Assembly (NCBI GenBank): GCA_000828075.3
Contig: JXCB02000002.1
Coordinates: 542,832 to 606,831 of the forward strand
Source: Tolypothrix campylonemoides VB511288
Lineage (GTDB): Bacteria; Cyanobacteriota; Cyanobacteriia; Cyanobacteriales; Nostocaceae
Length of the DNA: 64,000 nt
Direction: 5' to 3'
Part shown: positions 52,658 through 63,729 of the stretch, piece after piece
How the letters are laid out: every line of letters begins with the position of its first letter
Position numbering within the stretch: the first letter of the stretch is position 1
Notes under the pieces: generated by a model
What the model saw: only the letters and a program-made list of their open reading frames with translations
Databases searched by the model: none
What the model was told of the DNA's origin: nothing
Translations under genes and position numbers: made by a program

Positions 52658-52820
52658 ATTAAAATATCTGTTAAATAATTGTAATATTTTCTTAAGAAAT
52701 TATGTTATCAGCCATTGGTTATGACTTAATAAATGATTCGTGTGGAAAGAAGTTTATGATGTCTGATTACGACCCATAAAATTCAATACAAATCAAACTA
52801 TCCACACAAAACTAAACTCT

Positions 52821-53711
52821 ATGACTTTATCGATTGCACATTTAGGACCTCCTGGCACTTATGCAGAACAAGCGGCTCTTCTTTATTTCAATTGGCTAAC
52901 TAAAACTACAGGACTTGAAGCTATCTTATGTCCTTATCCCAGCATTGCTCAAACATTGCGAGCTGTCGATAAAGGTCAGGCAAAGTTGGCTATTGTACCT
53001 GTGGAAAATTCTATTGAAGGCAGTGTGACCATGACGCTGGATACACTGTGGCAGGTAGATACTTTGCAAATTCAGTTGGCTTTGGTCATGCCAATTGCTC
53101 ATACATTAATTTCCTGCGCTCAAAGCTTGGAGGAAGTCAAAACAGTTTATTCTCACCCCCAAGCCCTAGCACAATGTCAGGGATGGTTGGAGCGGTTACT
53201 CCCCAATGTAGAGCTCATTCCAACCAATTCCACAACCGAGGCACTCTTGCAACTAGAGCAGGACTTGACCGTGGCGGCTATCTCATCTCAACGTGCGGCG
53301 CAACTATACAACCTGCCTATACTAGCTAGCGGTATTAACGATTATCCGGAAAACTGTACTCGCTTCTGGGTGGTAAGCCAAAGTCATATGCCAGAAGCCC
53401 GCCCCACTTGTTCGGGACGTAACACTCACACTTCTCTTGCTTTCAGTACTCCTGCTAATGTACCAGGAGCGCTGGCAAAACCTTTACAAGTGTTAGCAGA
53501 TCTAGGTATCAACTTGAGTAAAATTCAGTCTCGTCCGACGAAGCGTTCTCTTGGAGAATATTTATTTTTTATAGATATGGAAGCAGATGCATCTGAACCA
53601 CAAGTTCAATCTGCTTTAGCAGAAATATCTCCATGCACAGAGATATTAAAAATCTTCGGCACTTACAACGTTTTGCCTATTAGTGCTCTCAATAAAGGCG
53701 TTAGTGGTTAA
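52821..53711 (+). CDS. pheA: Prephenate dehydratase
   Basis: 296 residues. The dehydratase domain spans about 1-180 (HLGPPGTYAEQAALLYF, IVPVENSIEGSVTMTLDTLWQ, TVAAISSQRAAQLYNL, NCTRFWVV), and the ACT regulatory domain 205-285 (TSLAFSTPANVPGALAKPLQVLADLGINLSKIQSRPTKRSLGEYLFFIDMEA). It converts prephenate to phenylpyruvate, and the ACT domain mediates phenylalanine feedback. Monofunctional, without chorismate mutase, as is usual in cyanobacteria. Confidence 0.95.
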   Translation: MTLSIAHLGPPGTYAEQAALLYFNWLTKTTGLEAILCPYPSIAQTLRAVDKGQAKLAIVPVENSIEGSVTMTLDTLWQVDTLQIQLALVMPIAHTLISCAQSLEEVKTVYSHPQALAQCQGWLERLLPNVELIPTNSTTEALLQLEQDLTVAAISSQRAAQLYNLPILASGINDYPENCTRFWVVSQSHMPEARPTCSGRNTHTSLAFSTPANVPGALAKPLQVLADLGINLSKIQSRPTKRSLGEYLFFIDMEADASEPQVQSALAEISPCTEILKIFGTYNVLPISALNKGVSG

Positions 53712-53775
53712 TAGTTAGTTGTTAGGACATCAATGATTAATAACTAATAACCACTTACGATTCACAACTTTTGAT

Positions 53776-54426
53776 TCACAACTTCTGATTCAAGGTGTCT
53801 TTGAGAACGGTACGAGCAGCCAGGTGATTGCGAGTAGAAGTCAAAATTTCTGCTTCGCGTTCCAAACGAGCAGCAGTGTCTTGCGTTTCTAGCAATGCCT
53901 GCTGCTCTGTAGCAACACCGTAAAGGTTACTCGCTACCCAGTAAGATAGCTCTATTGGTAGATCTGGCAAATCTTCTGGTAGTTCGATGTTTTGCTCAGT
54001 TAATTTCGCTGACAGACGCACAACATCTCGCAGCAATTGTTCTACATCAGTAGCCAATGGTCGTAAATCTTTGGCGGGAGCATGGTCTTCAATCCACTCA
54101 ACCAAGCCGACTCGATATGGCTTTTCACGAACATACTCTAGGACACGAAATCTTTGTTGACCCAACGTCAGCATTTTCATTCGGTCATCTGGTAAGCGCT
54201 GATAATGAATGATTTCCGCACAGCAGCCCACATTAGCAATCGTACCTCTGATCGGGTCTACCATCAATACCCCGAACCTGCGATCGCTCTCCAAAATTGT
54301 GTTCATCAGGATGCGATAGCGAAATTCAAAGATATGCAAAGGCAAGGGTCTTGTCGGAAATAGAACGACTTCCGGTAACGGGAACAGAGGAAGTTCGCAA
54401 ACTGCAATTTTAGAAGAGGATGTCAT
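53776..54426 (-). CDS. Lon substrate-binding (LON N-terminal) domain protein
   Basis: 216 residues. The core VCELPLFPLPEVVLFPTRPLPLHIFEFRYRILMNTILESDRRFGVLMVD matches the N-terminal substrate-binding domain of Lon protease, here without the ATPase or protease part. The C-terminal helical region (WVASNLYGVATEQQALLETQDTAARLEREAEILTSTRNHLAARTVLKDTL) completes the family. It probably acts as a stand-alone binding domain; its target is unknown. Cytoplasmic, and conserved in cyanobacteria and chloroplasts. It is transcribed alone. Nothing looks damaged. Confidence 0.85.
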   Translation of the reverse strand: MTSSSKIAVCELPLFPLPEVVLFPTRPLPLHIFEFRYRILMNTILESDRRFGVLMVDPIRGTIANVGCCAEIIHYQRLPDDRMKMLTLGQQRFRVLEYVREKPYRVGLVEWIEDHAPAKDLRPLATDVEQLLRDVVRLSAKLTEQNIELPEDLPDLPIELSYWVASNLYGVATEQQALLETQDTAARLEREAEILTSTRNHLAARTVLKDTLNQKL

Positions 54427-54720
54427 TGTTACCTTGGTATAAATTTAATCCTAAAAAGCTTTTATTCTCTGCTTTTCCCGTGCTTTTTCTTAATTCTATC
54501 ATTTCAATTTTAAAGCTAATAAAAAGCCCTGAAATATATTTCTTCAAGGCTTTGTCATTCTTTATACAATTTAATTGTTGTCTTAGTTGTTAGTTATTGG
54601 TTGGTGAAGTACCCACCACTATATGCTTTGCATACAATGGGGGGGCTTCCTGTCTGACAGGTCGATGCCACGTTAGGGATTTCTATAACCTCTAACCTAT
54701 AACCTTTGACTAATAAATAA

Positions 54721-55038
54721 TTACAGCTTCACTTCGATATCGACACCGGATGGAAGATCCAGTTTCATCAAGGCGTCAATAGTTTTAGAAGAAGGCTGGT
54801 AGATGTCGATAATCCGACGATGGGTGCGAGTTTCAAAATGTTCCCGTGAGTCCTTGTCTACGTGGGGCGATCGCAACACACAGTAGATTTTGCGTTTGGT
54901 GGGTAAAGGAATAGGTCCTATCGCTGTTGCATTGGTCCGGTTTGCTGTGTCTACAATCTTCTCGCAAGATGTATCAAGCAAGCGGCGGTCAAAAGCCTGT
55001 AAGCGAATTCTAATCTTTTGCTGCTGTAGAGTTGCCAT
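54721..55038 (-). CDS. rpsJ: 30S ribosomal protein S10
   Basis: 105 residues from the ATG at 55038 ([37 protein letters not shown]). The open frame continues to 55146 with an artificial extension. It ends [16 protein letters not shown]. The conserved core [39 protein letters not shown] matches S10. It is the last gene of the str operon here, after tuf. The intergenic spacer 55039-55213 contains AATCCCCAATCCC repeats. Confidence 0.95.
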   Translation of the reverse strand: MATLQQQKIRIRLQAFDRRLLDTSCEKIVDTANRTNATAIGPIPLPTKRKIYCVLRSPHVDKDSREHFETRTHRRIIDIYQPSSKTIDALMKLDLPSGVDIEVKL

Positions 55039-55213
55039 CTTTAATTGTTTTGGTTCGGATGAGTGGTTAGTTAGGATTGGGGCATGGGAACTAGCGACTG
55101 GGAAATATCCTTTCCAATCCCCAATCCCAGTTTGTAACGCGTTCATAGACGCGAAAAGAGCAGAGCGTATATTATACCATCTCTGCTCCTCTTTTAATTA
55201 AAGTGCAAAGGTG

Positions 55214-56443
55214 CTACTTGAGGATTTTGGAAACAACACCAGCACCAATGGTACGACCGCCTTCACGAATAGCAAAGCGCATTCCTTGCTCAATCGCGAT
55301 CGGGTTGATCAGTTCCACATTCATTTTGATGCGGTCACCAGGCATCACCATTTCGGCATTACTGCCATCGTCAGCGGTGAAGGTTTTGATGGTGCCAGTC
55401 ACATCGGTTGTCCGCACATAGAACTGAGGACGGTAGCCTGCGAAGAAGGGAGTTTTCCGACCGCCTTCTTTTTCTGTTAAGACGTACACTTCACCTTCAA
55501 ATTCTGTATGCGGGGTAATCGAACCAGGCTTAGCGATGACCATACCCCGTTCTATATCAGCTTTCTGGATACCGCGCAACAGAATTCCGGCGTTATCACC
55601 AGCCAGACCTTCATCAAGACTCTTCTTAAACATCTCGATACCAGTGACAGTGGTGGCGCGAGTGTTTCTAATACCGACTAACTCTACGTTGTCGCCGACC
55701 TTGACTTTACCCCGCTCAATACGTCCGGTAGCTACGGTACCACGACCTGTGATGGAGAATACGTCTTCTACAGCCATCAGGAAGGGCTTATCTACATCCC
55801 GTTCTGGGGTAGGAATAAAGCTATCTACCGCGTCCATCAATTCGTAGATTTTGTCTACCCACTTATTTTCACCCCTTTGTGTTTTGGGGTTAGCAACCAT
55901 TGCTTCCAATGCCTGTAGACCTGATCCTTTGATAATGGGAATGTCATCGCCAGGAAAATCATAGCTACTAAGCAGTTCCCGAAGTTCTAGCTCTACAAGT
56001 TCCAGCAGTTCTTCATCATCCATCAAGTCTTCCTTATTTAAGAAGACAACCAAGCTGGGAACACCTACCTGTTTTGCCAACAGGATGTGTTCGCGGGTTT
56101 GGGGCATAGGACCGTCGGTAGCAGCAACCACCAGAATACCACCATCCATCTGGGCAGCGCCTGTGATCATATTCTTCACGTAGTCAGCGTGTCCGGGGCA
56201 GTCTACGTGAGCATAGTGCCGATTTTGGGTTTCATACTCAACGTGAGCAGTATTGATGGTAATACCGCGCGCCTTTTCTTCTGGCGCGTTATCGATTTGG
56301 TCATAGCCTTTAGCTACAGCCTGACCAAGAGCCGCCAAAGTCATGGTAATGGCTGCTGTTAATGTGGTTTTACCATGGTCAACGTGGCCAACAGTACCGA
56401 TGTTAACGTGGGGTTTATTCCGTTCAAACTTTGCGCGTGCCAT
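55214..56443 (-). CDS. tuf: Translation elongation factor Tu
   Basis: 409 residues. GTPase motifs GHVDHGKTT (18-26), DCPGHADYV and NKEDLMDD, and the effector region [13 protein letters not shown]. Domains 2 and 3 follow ([35 protein letters not shown]). It brings aminoacyl-tRNA to the ribosome. Cyanobacterial EF-Tu has this length. It follows fusA with 23 bp between and is part of the str operon on the minus strand. Confidence 0.98.
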   Translation of the reverse strand: MARAKFERNKPHVNIGTVGHVDHGKTTLTAAITMTLAALGQAVAKGYDQIDNAPEEKARGITINTAHVEYETQNRHYAHVDCPGHADYVKNMITGAAQMDGGILVVAATDGPMPQTREHILLAKQVGVPSLVVFLNKEDLMDDEELLELVELELRELLSSYDFPGDDIPIIKGSGLQALEAMVANPKTQRGENKWVDKIYELMDAVDSFIPTPERDVDKPFLMAVEDVFSITGRGTVATGRIERGKVKVGDNVELVGIRNTRATTVTGIEMFKKSLDEGLAGDNAGILLRGIQKADIERGMVIAKPGSITPHTEFEGEVYVLTEKEGGRKTPFFAGYRPQFYVRTTDVTGTIKTFTADDGSNAEMVMPGDRIKMNVELINPIAIEQGMRFAIREGGRTIGAGVVSKILK

Positions 56444-56466
56444 GAATGCTAATTTCCTTTTCTAAC

Positions 56467-58545
56467 TTAAGCGTTCCCTTTGCTTTTAGCTATGATTGCC
56501 TCAGCCACGTTGCGAGGCACTTCTTCATAGTTGCTAAACTCCATTGAGAAGATACCCCGACCTTGGGTCTTCGACCGGATGTCAGTGGCGTAGCCAAACA
56601 TTTCTGCCAATGGGACTTTCGCAGTCACCTTGGCAAGACCTTGCTCAGATCCCATGCCCTCAATTTGCCCACGACGGGAATTGAGGTCGCCCATTACATC
56701 CCCAAGGAAGTTTTCCGGAACTTCTACCTCAACTTTCATCATAGGCTCTAACAGGACGGGTGCAGCTTTCATCACTGCTTCCTTCATCGCCATTGAGCCA
56801 GCGATTTTGAAAGCCATTTCAGAAGAGTCTACATCGTGGTAAGACCCATCGACCAGTGTCGCTTTGACGTCAATGAGCGGATATCCAGCGAGAACACCCG
56901 ATTCGCAGCTTTCTTTCATTCCCTGTTCTGCTGGTCCGACGTACTCTTTGGGTACGGCACCACCAACAATCTTAGAAACGAATTCAAAGCCTGTTCCTGG
57001 TTGTCCTGGCTCCAAGTCGATGACAACGTGACCGTACTGACCTTTACCACCGCTTTGACGGATGAATTTACCTTCAACTCTGTTAACAGGCTTGCGAATT
57101 GTTTCGCGGTAAGCGACTTGCGGCGCACCGACGTTCGCTTCCACTTTGAATTCGCGTAACATCCGGTCTACCAGAATTTCCAGGTGGAGTTCTCCCATCC
57201 CTGCAATCACGGTTTGGTTGGTTTCCGGATCGACGTGAACGCGGAAGGTTGGGTCTTCTTCGGAGAGAGATTGCAGAGCCTTGGACAGCTTGTCCATGTC
57301 GTTCTTGGTTTTGGGTTCAACCGCCACCGAGATCACTGGCTCAGGAATGAACAGGGATTCCAGAATCACTGGTGAGCCTTCATCAGAAAGTGTGTCACCT
57401 GTCAAGGTGTCTTTCAATCCCAACGCGGCTCCCAAATCGCCTGCACGCATTTCATCTACGTCAATCCGGTCATCTGCTTTCAAAATCACTAAACGAGAAA
57501 TTCGTTCTTTCTTGTTTTTAGTGGCATTGAGGACGTAGCTGCCCTTCTTCAGAACACCGGAATAAACACGAACGAAGGTTAGGCGACCGTAGGGATCAGC
57601 CATAATCTTGAAGGCAAGAGCCGACAGGGGTTCGTTGTCGTCGGCGCGGCGCTCAACAGCTTCACCATTTGGCAGTGTACCTTGAATTGGCGGTACATCG
57701 ATTGGTGCCGGTAGGTAATCTACTACACCATCCAACAGCAGTTGTACACCTTTGTTTTTAAATGCCGAGCCGCAAAGCACTGGCACAATACTACCTGCGA
57801 TCGTACCTTTACGCAGAGCCGTACGGATTTCCTCTTCGGTAAGTTCTTCACCCTCGAAGTACTTGCTCATCAGGTCATCATCGGTTTCCGCTACTGCTTC
57901 AATCAGTTTTGTGCGGTACTCTTCTACCTGAGAAAGCATATCTTCGGGGATAGACGTTTCTTGGATATCGGTTCCTTGGTCGTTGGTGTAGATGTATGCA
58001 CACATTTTCACCAGGTCAACAATACCCTTGAAGTCGCTTTCACTGCCAATGGGCAACTGTATAGCTATGGCATTAGCCCGTAGGCGATCGCGCACTTGCT
58101 CGAAAACTCTATAGAAGTTCGCGCCCGTGCGATCCATCTTGTTGACAAAAACGATGCGAGGTACTTTATAGCGATCTGCTTGACGCCACACCGTTTCTGT
58201 TTGTGGCTGCACACCGCCTACAGAACATAAAACTGTAATTACACCATCAAGTACCCGCATGGAACGTTCCACTTCAATCGTGAAGTCTACGTGTCCTGGA
58301 GTATCAATAATGTTTATTTGATGATTTTTCCAACTGGTGCTAATTGCAGCAGCAGTAATGGTAATTCCCCGCTCCCGTTCCTGTTCCATCCAGTCGGTGA
58401 CAGCGGTTCCTTCATGGACTTCACCAATCTTATGAATTATCCCAGAGTAAAATAATATTCTCTCTGTTGTCGTTGTTTTGCCCGCATCTATATGCGCCGC
58501 AATACCAATATTGCGTACTCTCTCTAGCGGGTTTGTACGTGCCAC
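56467..58545 (-). CDS. fusA: Translation elongation factor G
   Basis: 692 residues from a GTG ([35 protein letters not shown]). Contains the GTPase loop [40 protein letters not shown], and domain IV and V signatures ([56 protein letters not shown]). It promotes ribosomal translocation. rpsG lies upstream and tuf downstream, the standard str order. Confidence 0.98.
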   Translation of the reverse strand: MARTNPLERVRNIGIAAHIDAGKTTTTERILFYSGIIHKIGEVHEGTAVTDWMEQERERGITITAAAISTSWKNHQINIIDTPGHVDFTIEVERSMRVLDGVITVLCSVGGVQPQTETVWRQADRYKVPRIVFVNKMDRTGANFYRVFEQVRDRLRANAIAIQLPIGSESDFKGIVDLVKMCAYIYTNDQGTDIQETSIPEDMLSQVEEYRTKLIEAVAETDDDLMSKYFEGEELTEEEIRTALRKGTIAGSIVPVLCGSAFKNKGVQLLLDGVVDYLPAPIDVPPIQGTLPNGEAVERRADDNEPLSALAFKIMADPYGRLTFVRVYSGVLKKGSYVLNATKNKKERISRLVILKADDRIDVDEMRAGDLGAALGLKDTLTGDTLSDEGSPVILESLFIPEPVISVAVEPKTKNDMDKLSKALQSLSEEDPTFRVHVDPETNQTVIAGMGELHLEILVDRMLREFKVEANVGAPQVAYRETIRKPVNRVEGKFIRQSGGKGQYGHVVIDLEPGQPGTGFEFVSKIVGGAVPKEYVGPAEQGMKESCESGVLAGYPLIDVKATLVDGSYHDVDSSEMAFKIAGSMAMKEAVMKAAPVLLEPMMKVEVEVPENFLGDVMGDLNSRRGQIEGMGSEQGLAKVTAKVPLAEMFGYATDIRSKTQGRGIFSMEFSNYEEVPRNVAEAIIAKSKGNA

Positions 58546-58683
58546 AGCTGCCTCCTATAGTTTTCGGCTCATGTATCTTGTATATTACACTTTGTTAAGA
58601 TATTATATCTTTTACGGAAAACCGTCTTTGTCTAGTAAACACACGATATATCGCTCTCAAATCACGATATATCGGTTTACTAT

Positions 58684-59154
58684 TTAGTAACGATAGTGAG
58701 CAAAGGCTTTGTTGGCTTCTGCCATCCGGTGCGTCTCTTCACGCTTGCGAATTGCGTTTCCAGTTTCGTTAGCAGCATCCATTAATTCATTTGCCAGCCT
58801 GCTTGCCATTGTACGACCTGGTCTTGATCTTGAAAACTGAACCAACCAACGCAGTGCTAGGGTTGTACCCCGTTCGGCACGCACTTCCATAGGCACTTGG
58901 TAGGTTGCTCCACCAACTCGACGAGCTTTAACTTCTACCAAAGGTGTAGCGTTACGCACAGCTCTTTCAAACGTTTCCAACGGATCGCTACCAGTCCGTT
59001 CCTCAATTGTTTTCATCGCATCATAAACAATGCGTGCGGCTAAAGATTTTTTACCATCACGCATTATCCGCCTAACTATCATGCTGATAAGGCGACTGTT
59101 ATATACCGAGTCAGGCGGAACTGGGCGCTTTTGAATAACTCCACGACGAGACAT
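58684..59154 (-). CDS. rpsG: 30S ribosomal protein S7
   Basis: 156 residues. [92 protein letters not shown] is the universal S7 start and core. It nucleates assembly of the 30S head. It is followed by fusA after 138 bp. The gap to rpsL upstream is 629 bp, which is long. Confidence 0.97.
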   Translation of the reverse strand: MSRRGVIQKRPVPPDSVYNSRLISMIVRRIMRDGKKSLAARIVYDAMKTIEERTGSDPLETFERAVRNATPLVEVKARRVGGATYQVPMEVRAERGTTLALRWLVQFSRSRPGRTMASRLANELMDAANETGNAIRKREETHRMAEANKAFAHYRY

Positions 59155-59783
59155 ACTTAACCTTTAGTTTTGAATTGGCAACGAGATTCTATGCTTTATG
59201 GTATCGAACACCAGAAGTTCTGAAAGGCAATTGCCCGTCATCAGACTTTCTTGGGTTGTTTTACTACAACTGCAGCTACCCTAACTGGCAATAATTGCTG
59301 CCCTCAACTATTATGAGGCGACAAAATTATATACTGCGACTGACTCTATTTATCAAACTTCCTTTAGCAAGTACATAATTGCTGGGTGTGTTGATTTGAT
59401 AGAGTTTTGCGTACTTTGAGCTTTACATCGGCAGATACAGTTGGTCAATCTTGTTAGACTCTCTGTACCAGTTTCACGCCTCGTCTCCCTGACCGACCGA
59501 TGGGTATTACCAGAAAAATCCTATCGCGTTTTTATCCTGACTCTAAGCTAAGTTTTTAACAAATACACCTTGCTCGTAGATCTGGACTTCCCGCTTAGGA
59601 AATTGATCTTACTTGATTTGTGTCCTTGATTTGTGTCAGTAAGCGCTTTTGAATCGCTGTGATCACTGTTTTTACAGAAACTGTTTTTACAGAACCACAG
59701 GGAAAAGCGCTTTCATGCCTATAAAGCAAGAACTAGACGCGATTAATTTTGCTTAATGCGATTAATCGCACCCGCTCTATTGT
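59155..59783. other. Unusually long spacer inside the str operon
   Basis: 629 bp between rpsL and rpsG on the minus strand, where the two genes are normally much closer. The spacer has no open frame of note and no recognised RNA. It includes AAAAGCGC motifs near 59705 (AAAGCGCTTTCATGCC, palindromic AAAGCGCTTT) and AGCGCTTTTGAATCGC at 59643. A separate promoter or attenuator is plausible. Confidence 0.5.
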
Positions 59784-60161
59784 TTAGGACTTTTTAGGAC
59801 GTTTTGTTCCATATTTGGAACGACCTTGCTTGCGGTCTTTGACTCCGGCTGTATCTAAAGTTCCACGGATAATGTGGTATCTCACGCCTGGTAAGTCCTT
59901 GACGCGACCGCCGCGAATCATCACAACAGAGTGTTCTTGTAAGTTATGACCAATCCCTGGAATGTAAGCTGTGACTTCAAATCCAGAGGTCAATCTTACC
60001 CTTGCTACTTTACGTAGAGCTGAGTTTGGCTTTTTCGGTGTGGTCGTGTATACCCTAGTACAAACACCCCGACGTTGGGGGCATTGCTTTAGAGCTGGGG
60101 ACTTGGTTTTCTGACGCGCTTGTTCGCGTTCGTTACGTATGAGCTGCTGTATGGTTGGCAT
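59784..60161 (-). CDS. rpsL: 30S ribosomal protein S12
   Basis: 125 residues. [125 protein letters not shown] is the complete protein; conserved [12 protein letters not shown] and [12 protein letters not shown] mark the decoding-centre loops. First gene of the str operon. The ISC-type gene lies 88 bp upstream on the same strand. Confidence 0.98.
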   Translation of the reverse strand: MPTIQQLIRNEREQARQKTKSPALKQCPQRRGVCTRVYTTTPKKPNSALRKVARVRLTSGFEVTAYIPGIGHNLQEHSVVMIRGGRVKDLPGVRYHIIRGTLDTAGVKDRKQGRSKYGTKRPKKS

Positions 60162-60249
60162 GAGTTACAGCGCGAGAAGCTGCCTATAGTCTAAGTTTTA
60201 ACAAATCCTGATTATATCTTTTTTTATGCTTTTGTGTCAAACTTTTTGC

Positions 60250-60582
60250 TCACTCGTCATTATTTGTTGAAAAGGAGTTACCACATCCACAAGTCGCTTT
60301 TGCTTGAGGGTTGTGGAAGCGAAAACCACCGCCCATCAAATCTTCGGAATAATCCAAAGTCAATCCCTTAATGTATTCTAAGCTTTCAGCATCGATGACG
60401 ACTTGAATACCTTGAGAGTCAAAAACGCGCTCACCTACCTGTACCGCTTCATCAAAAGACATATCATAATACCACCTGGAACAACCACCTTTTTTGACAG
60501 CCAAACGAAACAAGACATTTGCCTGCTGCTTTGATTTTAATCGCCCTATTTCAGTTGCGGCAGCTTTGCTCAATTGAATCAT
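60250..60582 (-). CDS. Iron-sulfur cluster assembly accessory protein (IscA/SufA-type)
   Basis: 110 residues. The A-type carrier fold is seen as MIQLSKAAATEIGRLKSKQ, LAVKKGGCSRWYYDMSFDEAV, GIQVVIDAESLEYIKGLTLDYSEDLMGGGFRFHNPQAKATCGCGNSF. The three conserved Cys are in GGCSRWY and CGCG. It carries or donates [Fe-S] clusters. It is transcribed with or just before rpsL. Confidence 0.92.
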   Translation of the reverse strand: MIQLSKAAATEIGRLKSKQQANVLFRLAVKKGGCSRWYYDMSFDEAVQVGERVFDSQGIQVVIDAESLEYIKGLTLDYSEDLMGGGFRFHNPQAKATCGCGNSFSTNNDE

Positions 60583-60880
60583 AAAAGTACTAATACAATT
60601 GAAAGACCCATTTTATATTACAAGCGCTTTTGTAACAGTTAACCAAAAATCTTAATAAACCTCGATAAATAGTTAAAAAAATAAAGCAGCCAAAAACTGG
60701 ACACATGAGCTAAAAAACCCGATTTCTTGATAAAACCGGGTTTCACACAAACAGGGCACACTTTGCCTGATTTTCATGTCTTGCCTAAGCTAGCAGGAAA
60801 TGAAACTCATTGGTATATTCATTTTTTCGCTAAAAGCCGTTAAAGCAGTATAGATGACTTTGGGAATTTTGCTCGCCCTA
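60583..60880. other. Intergenic spacer
   Basis: 298 bp between two minus-strand genes. It contains a hairpin AAAAAACCCGATTTCTTGATAAAACCGGGTTTC at 60713-60745 that could end the upstream transcript. No gene. Confidence 0.5.
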
Positions 60881-61306
60881 TCATTTCTTATCTTCAACAC
60901 GGGCGTAGTCGTCCTGATAGCGGACAATATCATCTTCTCCTAAATATTCCCCATTTTGAACTTCAATCAACACCAAGGGAATCACGCCAGGATTCTCCAA
61001 TCGATGAGCTGTACAATGCGGTACATAAGTTGACTGATTGTTGCTCAGCAAGACTTCTTGCTCACCACAAACAACCTTGGCTGTTCCAGAGACCACAATC
61101 CAATGTTCACTACGGTGGTGATGCATTTGCAAGCTGAGGCGGTGTCCGGGCTTAACTTCAATGCGCTTGATTTTATATCCACGTCCTTCTTCTAAAACAG
61201 TAAATGAACCCCAAGGGCGAAGTTCAGTAGCCGCCACGCCTCTGGGGGTAACAGCGGGCGGAAGGGGCAATGTGTTAGTCTGTGTTGCTTCCTGAAATTG
61301 AGCCAT
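60881..61306 (-). CDS. Mannose-6-phosphate isomerase-type cupin
   Basis: 141 residues. A single cupin domain: ELRPWGSFTVLEEGRGYKIKRIEVKPGHRLSLQMHHHRSEHWIVVSGTAKVV, then STYVPHCTAHRLENPGVIPLVLIEVQNGEYLGEDDIVRYQDDYAR. The first motif with HHHRSEHW and the EYLGEDDIVR end match the C-terminal domain of bifunctional mannose-1-phosphate guanylyltransferase/isomerases (type II). As a stand-alone cupin it may isomerise mannose 6-phosphate, a role in capsule or glycan synthesis. Activity is inferred. Confidence 0.88.
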   Translation of the reverse strand: MAQFQEATQTNTLPLPPAVTPRGVAATELRPWGSFTVLEEGRGYKIKRIEVKPGHRLSLQMHHHRSEHWIVVSGTAKVVCGEQEVLLSNNQSTYVPHCTAHRLENPGVIPLVLIEVQNGEYLGEDDIVRYQDDYARVEDKK

Positions 61307-61617
61307 ATTTACCTCATCTTGTGATACAACAAACCGTCAGTAATCTTTAACCATTGATGAAAAAACAAGGCACGAAGTTGCAATTGCGAAGATGAGCAAT
61401 TCATACCACTTCTGCCAAACATAGCAAAATCAGCTAGTAGAGTGTCATTAATAATCCCTGAAACTACTGTGTCTACACCAAGTCTTTATCAAGTCATATG
61501 GCAACTTATTCTTAGCTTTAAAGTCAAGGATTATTGGTTACTTATGTATCTGTATTGTCAGTTGTGAGTGGTTAGAGGTGAGCCGTCAAAAAGTTTCACT
61601 AACTACTTGCTGCAACC
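61307..61617. other. Intergenic region
   Basis: 311 bp, no gene or clear terminator recognised. It holds the promoter region for the cupin gene. Confidence 0.5.
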
Positions 61618-63729
61618 CTAGCGGCGGGGTTGTAGGAAAATACCAATTCCGTTGTGAACACGAGCAGCAGTATTAGGAGAACGGTCAAGCAGTTGCCCTC
61701 CTAAGTAAAGACTCGTAGAACTACCACCATCCAAATTAAGAGCATTTACGCACCCTAAAAGCTGCATGAGTTGGGCGTGTTCTGTTAAGGTAGGTCCTGC
61801 ACCGCCAGCGCGATTATGTACAGCCGCCATCAGGAGATTTCCTGTTGTCGTTGTGCAGATCCCACTACGAACAGCTTTTTGGACGATAAAGGCATTGCTA
61901 AATTTTTCGCCTTTGGCATCAAGGACAATTTGACGATTTTGCACAAGCAGTGGTCCTGCTCCCAGAATGTGTGGGTAACGGCTAAAATCAGCCGGAGTAG
62001 TGGAACTGGTGATTTTTACGGAAGAGCCAACGGGTAAGGTAGAGGCACTGGTTGTAGCGTTACCGCGTAATGTTAGCAGGTAGCCATCCTGTGGTATTGG
62101 AACAGCAGTTTCGCCAACTTTACCTGTTATAACCTGATTGATAACCTGGTTTTTCTGGACAACGAGAATGATTTCGTTGTCAGTGAGGGGAGTGTAGGTT
62201 GCTCCCCATGCAGCGGTGTAACGGGCAATACCACTCTGAACGTAACCACTGTTGAGAGTCAAAATCGGTAAGTGTAAATTATTATTACCAATCAGAGTTT
62301 CTACCAGGTTGAGACGACCAATGTAAAATTGCCCAGAATCATTCCAGGCGATCGCTCCCCGGTTTAGAATCGGACCTGACAACCATTGACCATCCTGACG
62401 AATTGCACCTAGAGGTAATCGATTATTGCGGTTAAAATAACCACCATTAATTGCTGCAATGGCTGAGTATTGCTGTGCCGTTTGAATCAAGGGAGCAGTG
62501 CCTACTAAGGTATTAGTGCTTGTCCAAATCGGTTTCAGTTTTATCCCAGAGGCGCTTGTAGGGTTCATTTCTAACCATACGACAGGAAAGCGTTGTTGAC
62601 CTAAATTCACAAATCGCTGTCGCCATATCAACCCTGGTGCCCATGTAATATTTCTCTCCACCATCGCATCAGGTCGAATTTCAACGAGCAAACGGTTGGG
62701 GTTAGGGAGAGTGGTAACTCGAGGAGCTAAACCAAAAGGAACGGTTAAACGAATTATTGTTTGATTATTAACTACCTCTACTTGCTGGATGAAGGAGGGA
62801 GGGAGGGAAGGAGGGAGGGAAGGAGGGAGGGAGGGAGATGAGGGAGTATAGCCTTGTACTAAGGCTGGATCTGCTATTGCATCAAGCGTAATTGTCCAGT
62901 CTCTATTTGGTAGAGAGGAAGAAACTGGGGGTGACAAGGGAAGCTGTGTTAAGGAATTTTCCTTGTCTCGTTGTCCCTTTATCACCTTGTCCTCTATTTG
63001 GGGTTCTATTTGAGGTTGAAGTTTTCTTGCTGGTACCCCTTGTGTGATTTGCCAGGGAGTTGGGCGATCCAAATCTAGGATAATGCGATCGCCGACAGCT
63101 TGCTTATCCTGATAAATATTTGTGACTTTCGCGCTAGGTGTGGTAATTACTAACGTTTTACCATTAGCTTGCATCTGCCATTCGGCTGTTTTTGCTATAT
63201 TTGTAATATCTAGATACCGATATCCTGTTGTAAGTAAAGTGGTTAAAACTAGTGGTTTAGTATTAGATGAAAACCACTGTATTGGTTGTGTCGTTGGATT
63301 GGTAGTGTCTAATAAATCTACACCGAATAATTGCTTAACTGCCCCGTCACTTAGATGAATACTCAATGAGCCTGTTTTTTGGCGTTGCTGCAACCAAGCC
63401 CCAGACAAAGTGCGACCATTAAGAGAAATTTGGTTACCATAGGAAATTATACTTAATAACGCAGGTTCTGGAGGTGAGTGTTGACCAAGAGGACGTGGAG
63501 ATCCACAGACGTGTGGATGTGGAGAATTCTCTGTGTTCTTGTGTCTTTGTGTTCCTATCGTGCCAGTCTTTAATGAAGAAGACTGTGCTTTTGCATCTCT
63601 ACAGGTAGCTGTTAAGCACAGTAGTGTCAAAAGTATGGGTGACACAAAAACCCTGATAAACTTGGTATTACCAGCATTGGAAATAGCACTGCGGTGTTGC
63701 TGTCGGCAAAAAGTTAGTATTTCTCCCAT
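61618..63729 (-). CDS. Exported phosphodiester glycosidase domain protein (NAGPA-like)
   Basis: 703 residues from ATG 63729 (MGEILTFCRQQHRSAISNAGNTKFIRVFVSPILLTLLCLTATCRDAKAQ). An earlier TTG gives three more residues. The leader ends in a signal peptide with a hydrophobic run (FVSPILLTLLCLTATC) and AKAQ cleavage. The C-terminal ~270 residues match the NAGPA/DUF2233 domain (TAQQYSAIAAINGGYFNRNNRLPLGAIRQDGQWLSGPILNRGAIAW, ...NLDGGSSTSLYLGGQLLDRSPN). Between lies a domain with ITLDAIADPALVQGYTPSSPSLPPSLPPSLPPSF, an in-frame microsatellite. It acts on cell-wall or extracellular polymers, inferred. Confidence 0.8.
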   Translation of the reverse strand: MGEILTFCRQQHRSAISNAGNTKFIRVFVSPILLTLLCLTATCRDAKAQSSSLKTGTIGTQRHKNTENSPHPHVCGSPRPLGQHSPPEPALLSIISYGNQISLNGRTLSGAWLQQRQKTGSLSIHLSDGAVKQLFGVDLLDTTNPTTQPIQWFSSNTKPLVLTTLLTTGYRYLDITNIAKTAEWQMQANGKTLVITTPSAKVTNIYQDKQAVGDRIILDLDRPTPWQITQGVPARKLQPQIEPQIEDKVIKGQRDKENSLTQLPLSPPVSSSLPNRDWTITLDAIADPALVQGYTPSSPSLPPSLPPSLPPSFIQQVEVVNNQTIIRLTVPFGLAPRVTTLPNPNRLLVEIRPDAMVERNITWAPGLIWRQRFVNLGQQRFPVVWLEMNPTSASGIKLKPIWTSTNTLVGTAPLIQTAQQYSAIAAINGGYFNRNNRLPLGAIRQDGQWLSGPILNRGAIAWNDSGQFYIGRLNLVETLIGNNNLHLPILTLNSGYVQSGIARYTAAWGATYTPLTDNEIILVVQKNQVINQVITGKVGETAVPIPQDGYLLTLRGNATTSASTLPVGSSVKITSSTTPADFSRYPHILGAGPLLVQNRQIVLDAKGEKFSNAFIVQKAVRSGICTTTTGNLLMAAVHNRAGGAGPTLTEHAQLMQLLGCVNALNLDGGSSTSLYLGGQLLDRSPNTAARVHNGIGIFLQPRR
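62790..62840. repeat. CCCT-type microsatellite within the glycosidase gene
   Basis: On the coding (minus) strand CCCTCCCTCCCTCC-type repeats encode SPSLPPSLPPSLPPS. The same motif and protein outcome occur in the radical SAM gene at 47278-47342. Confidence 0.75.
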
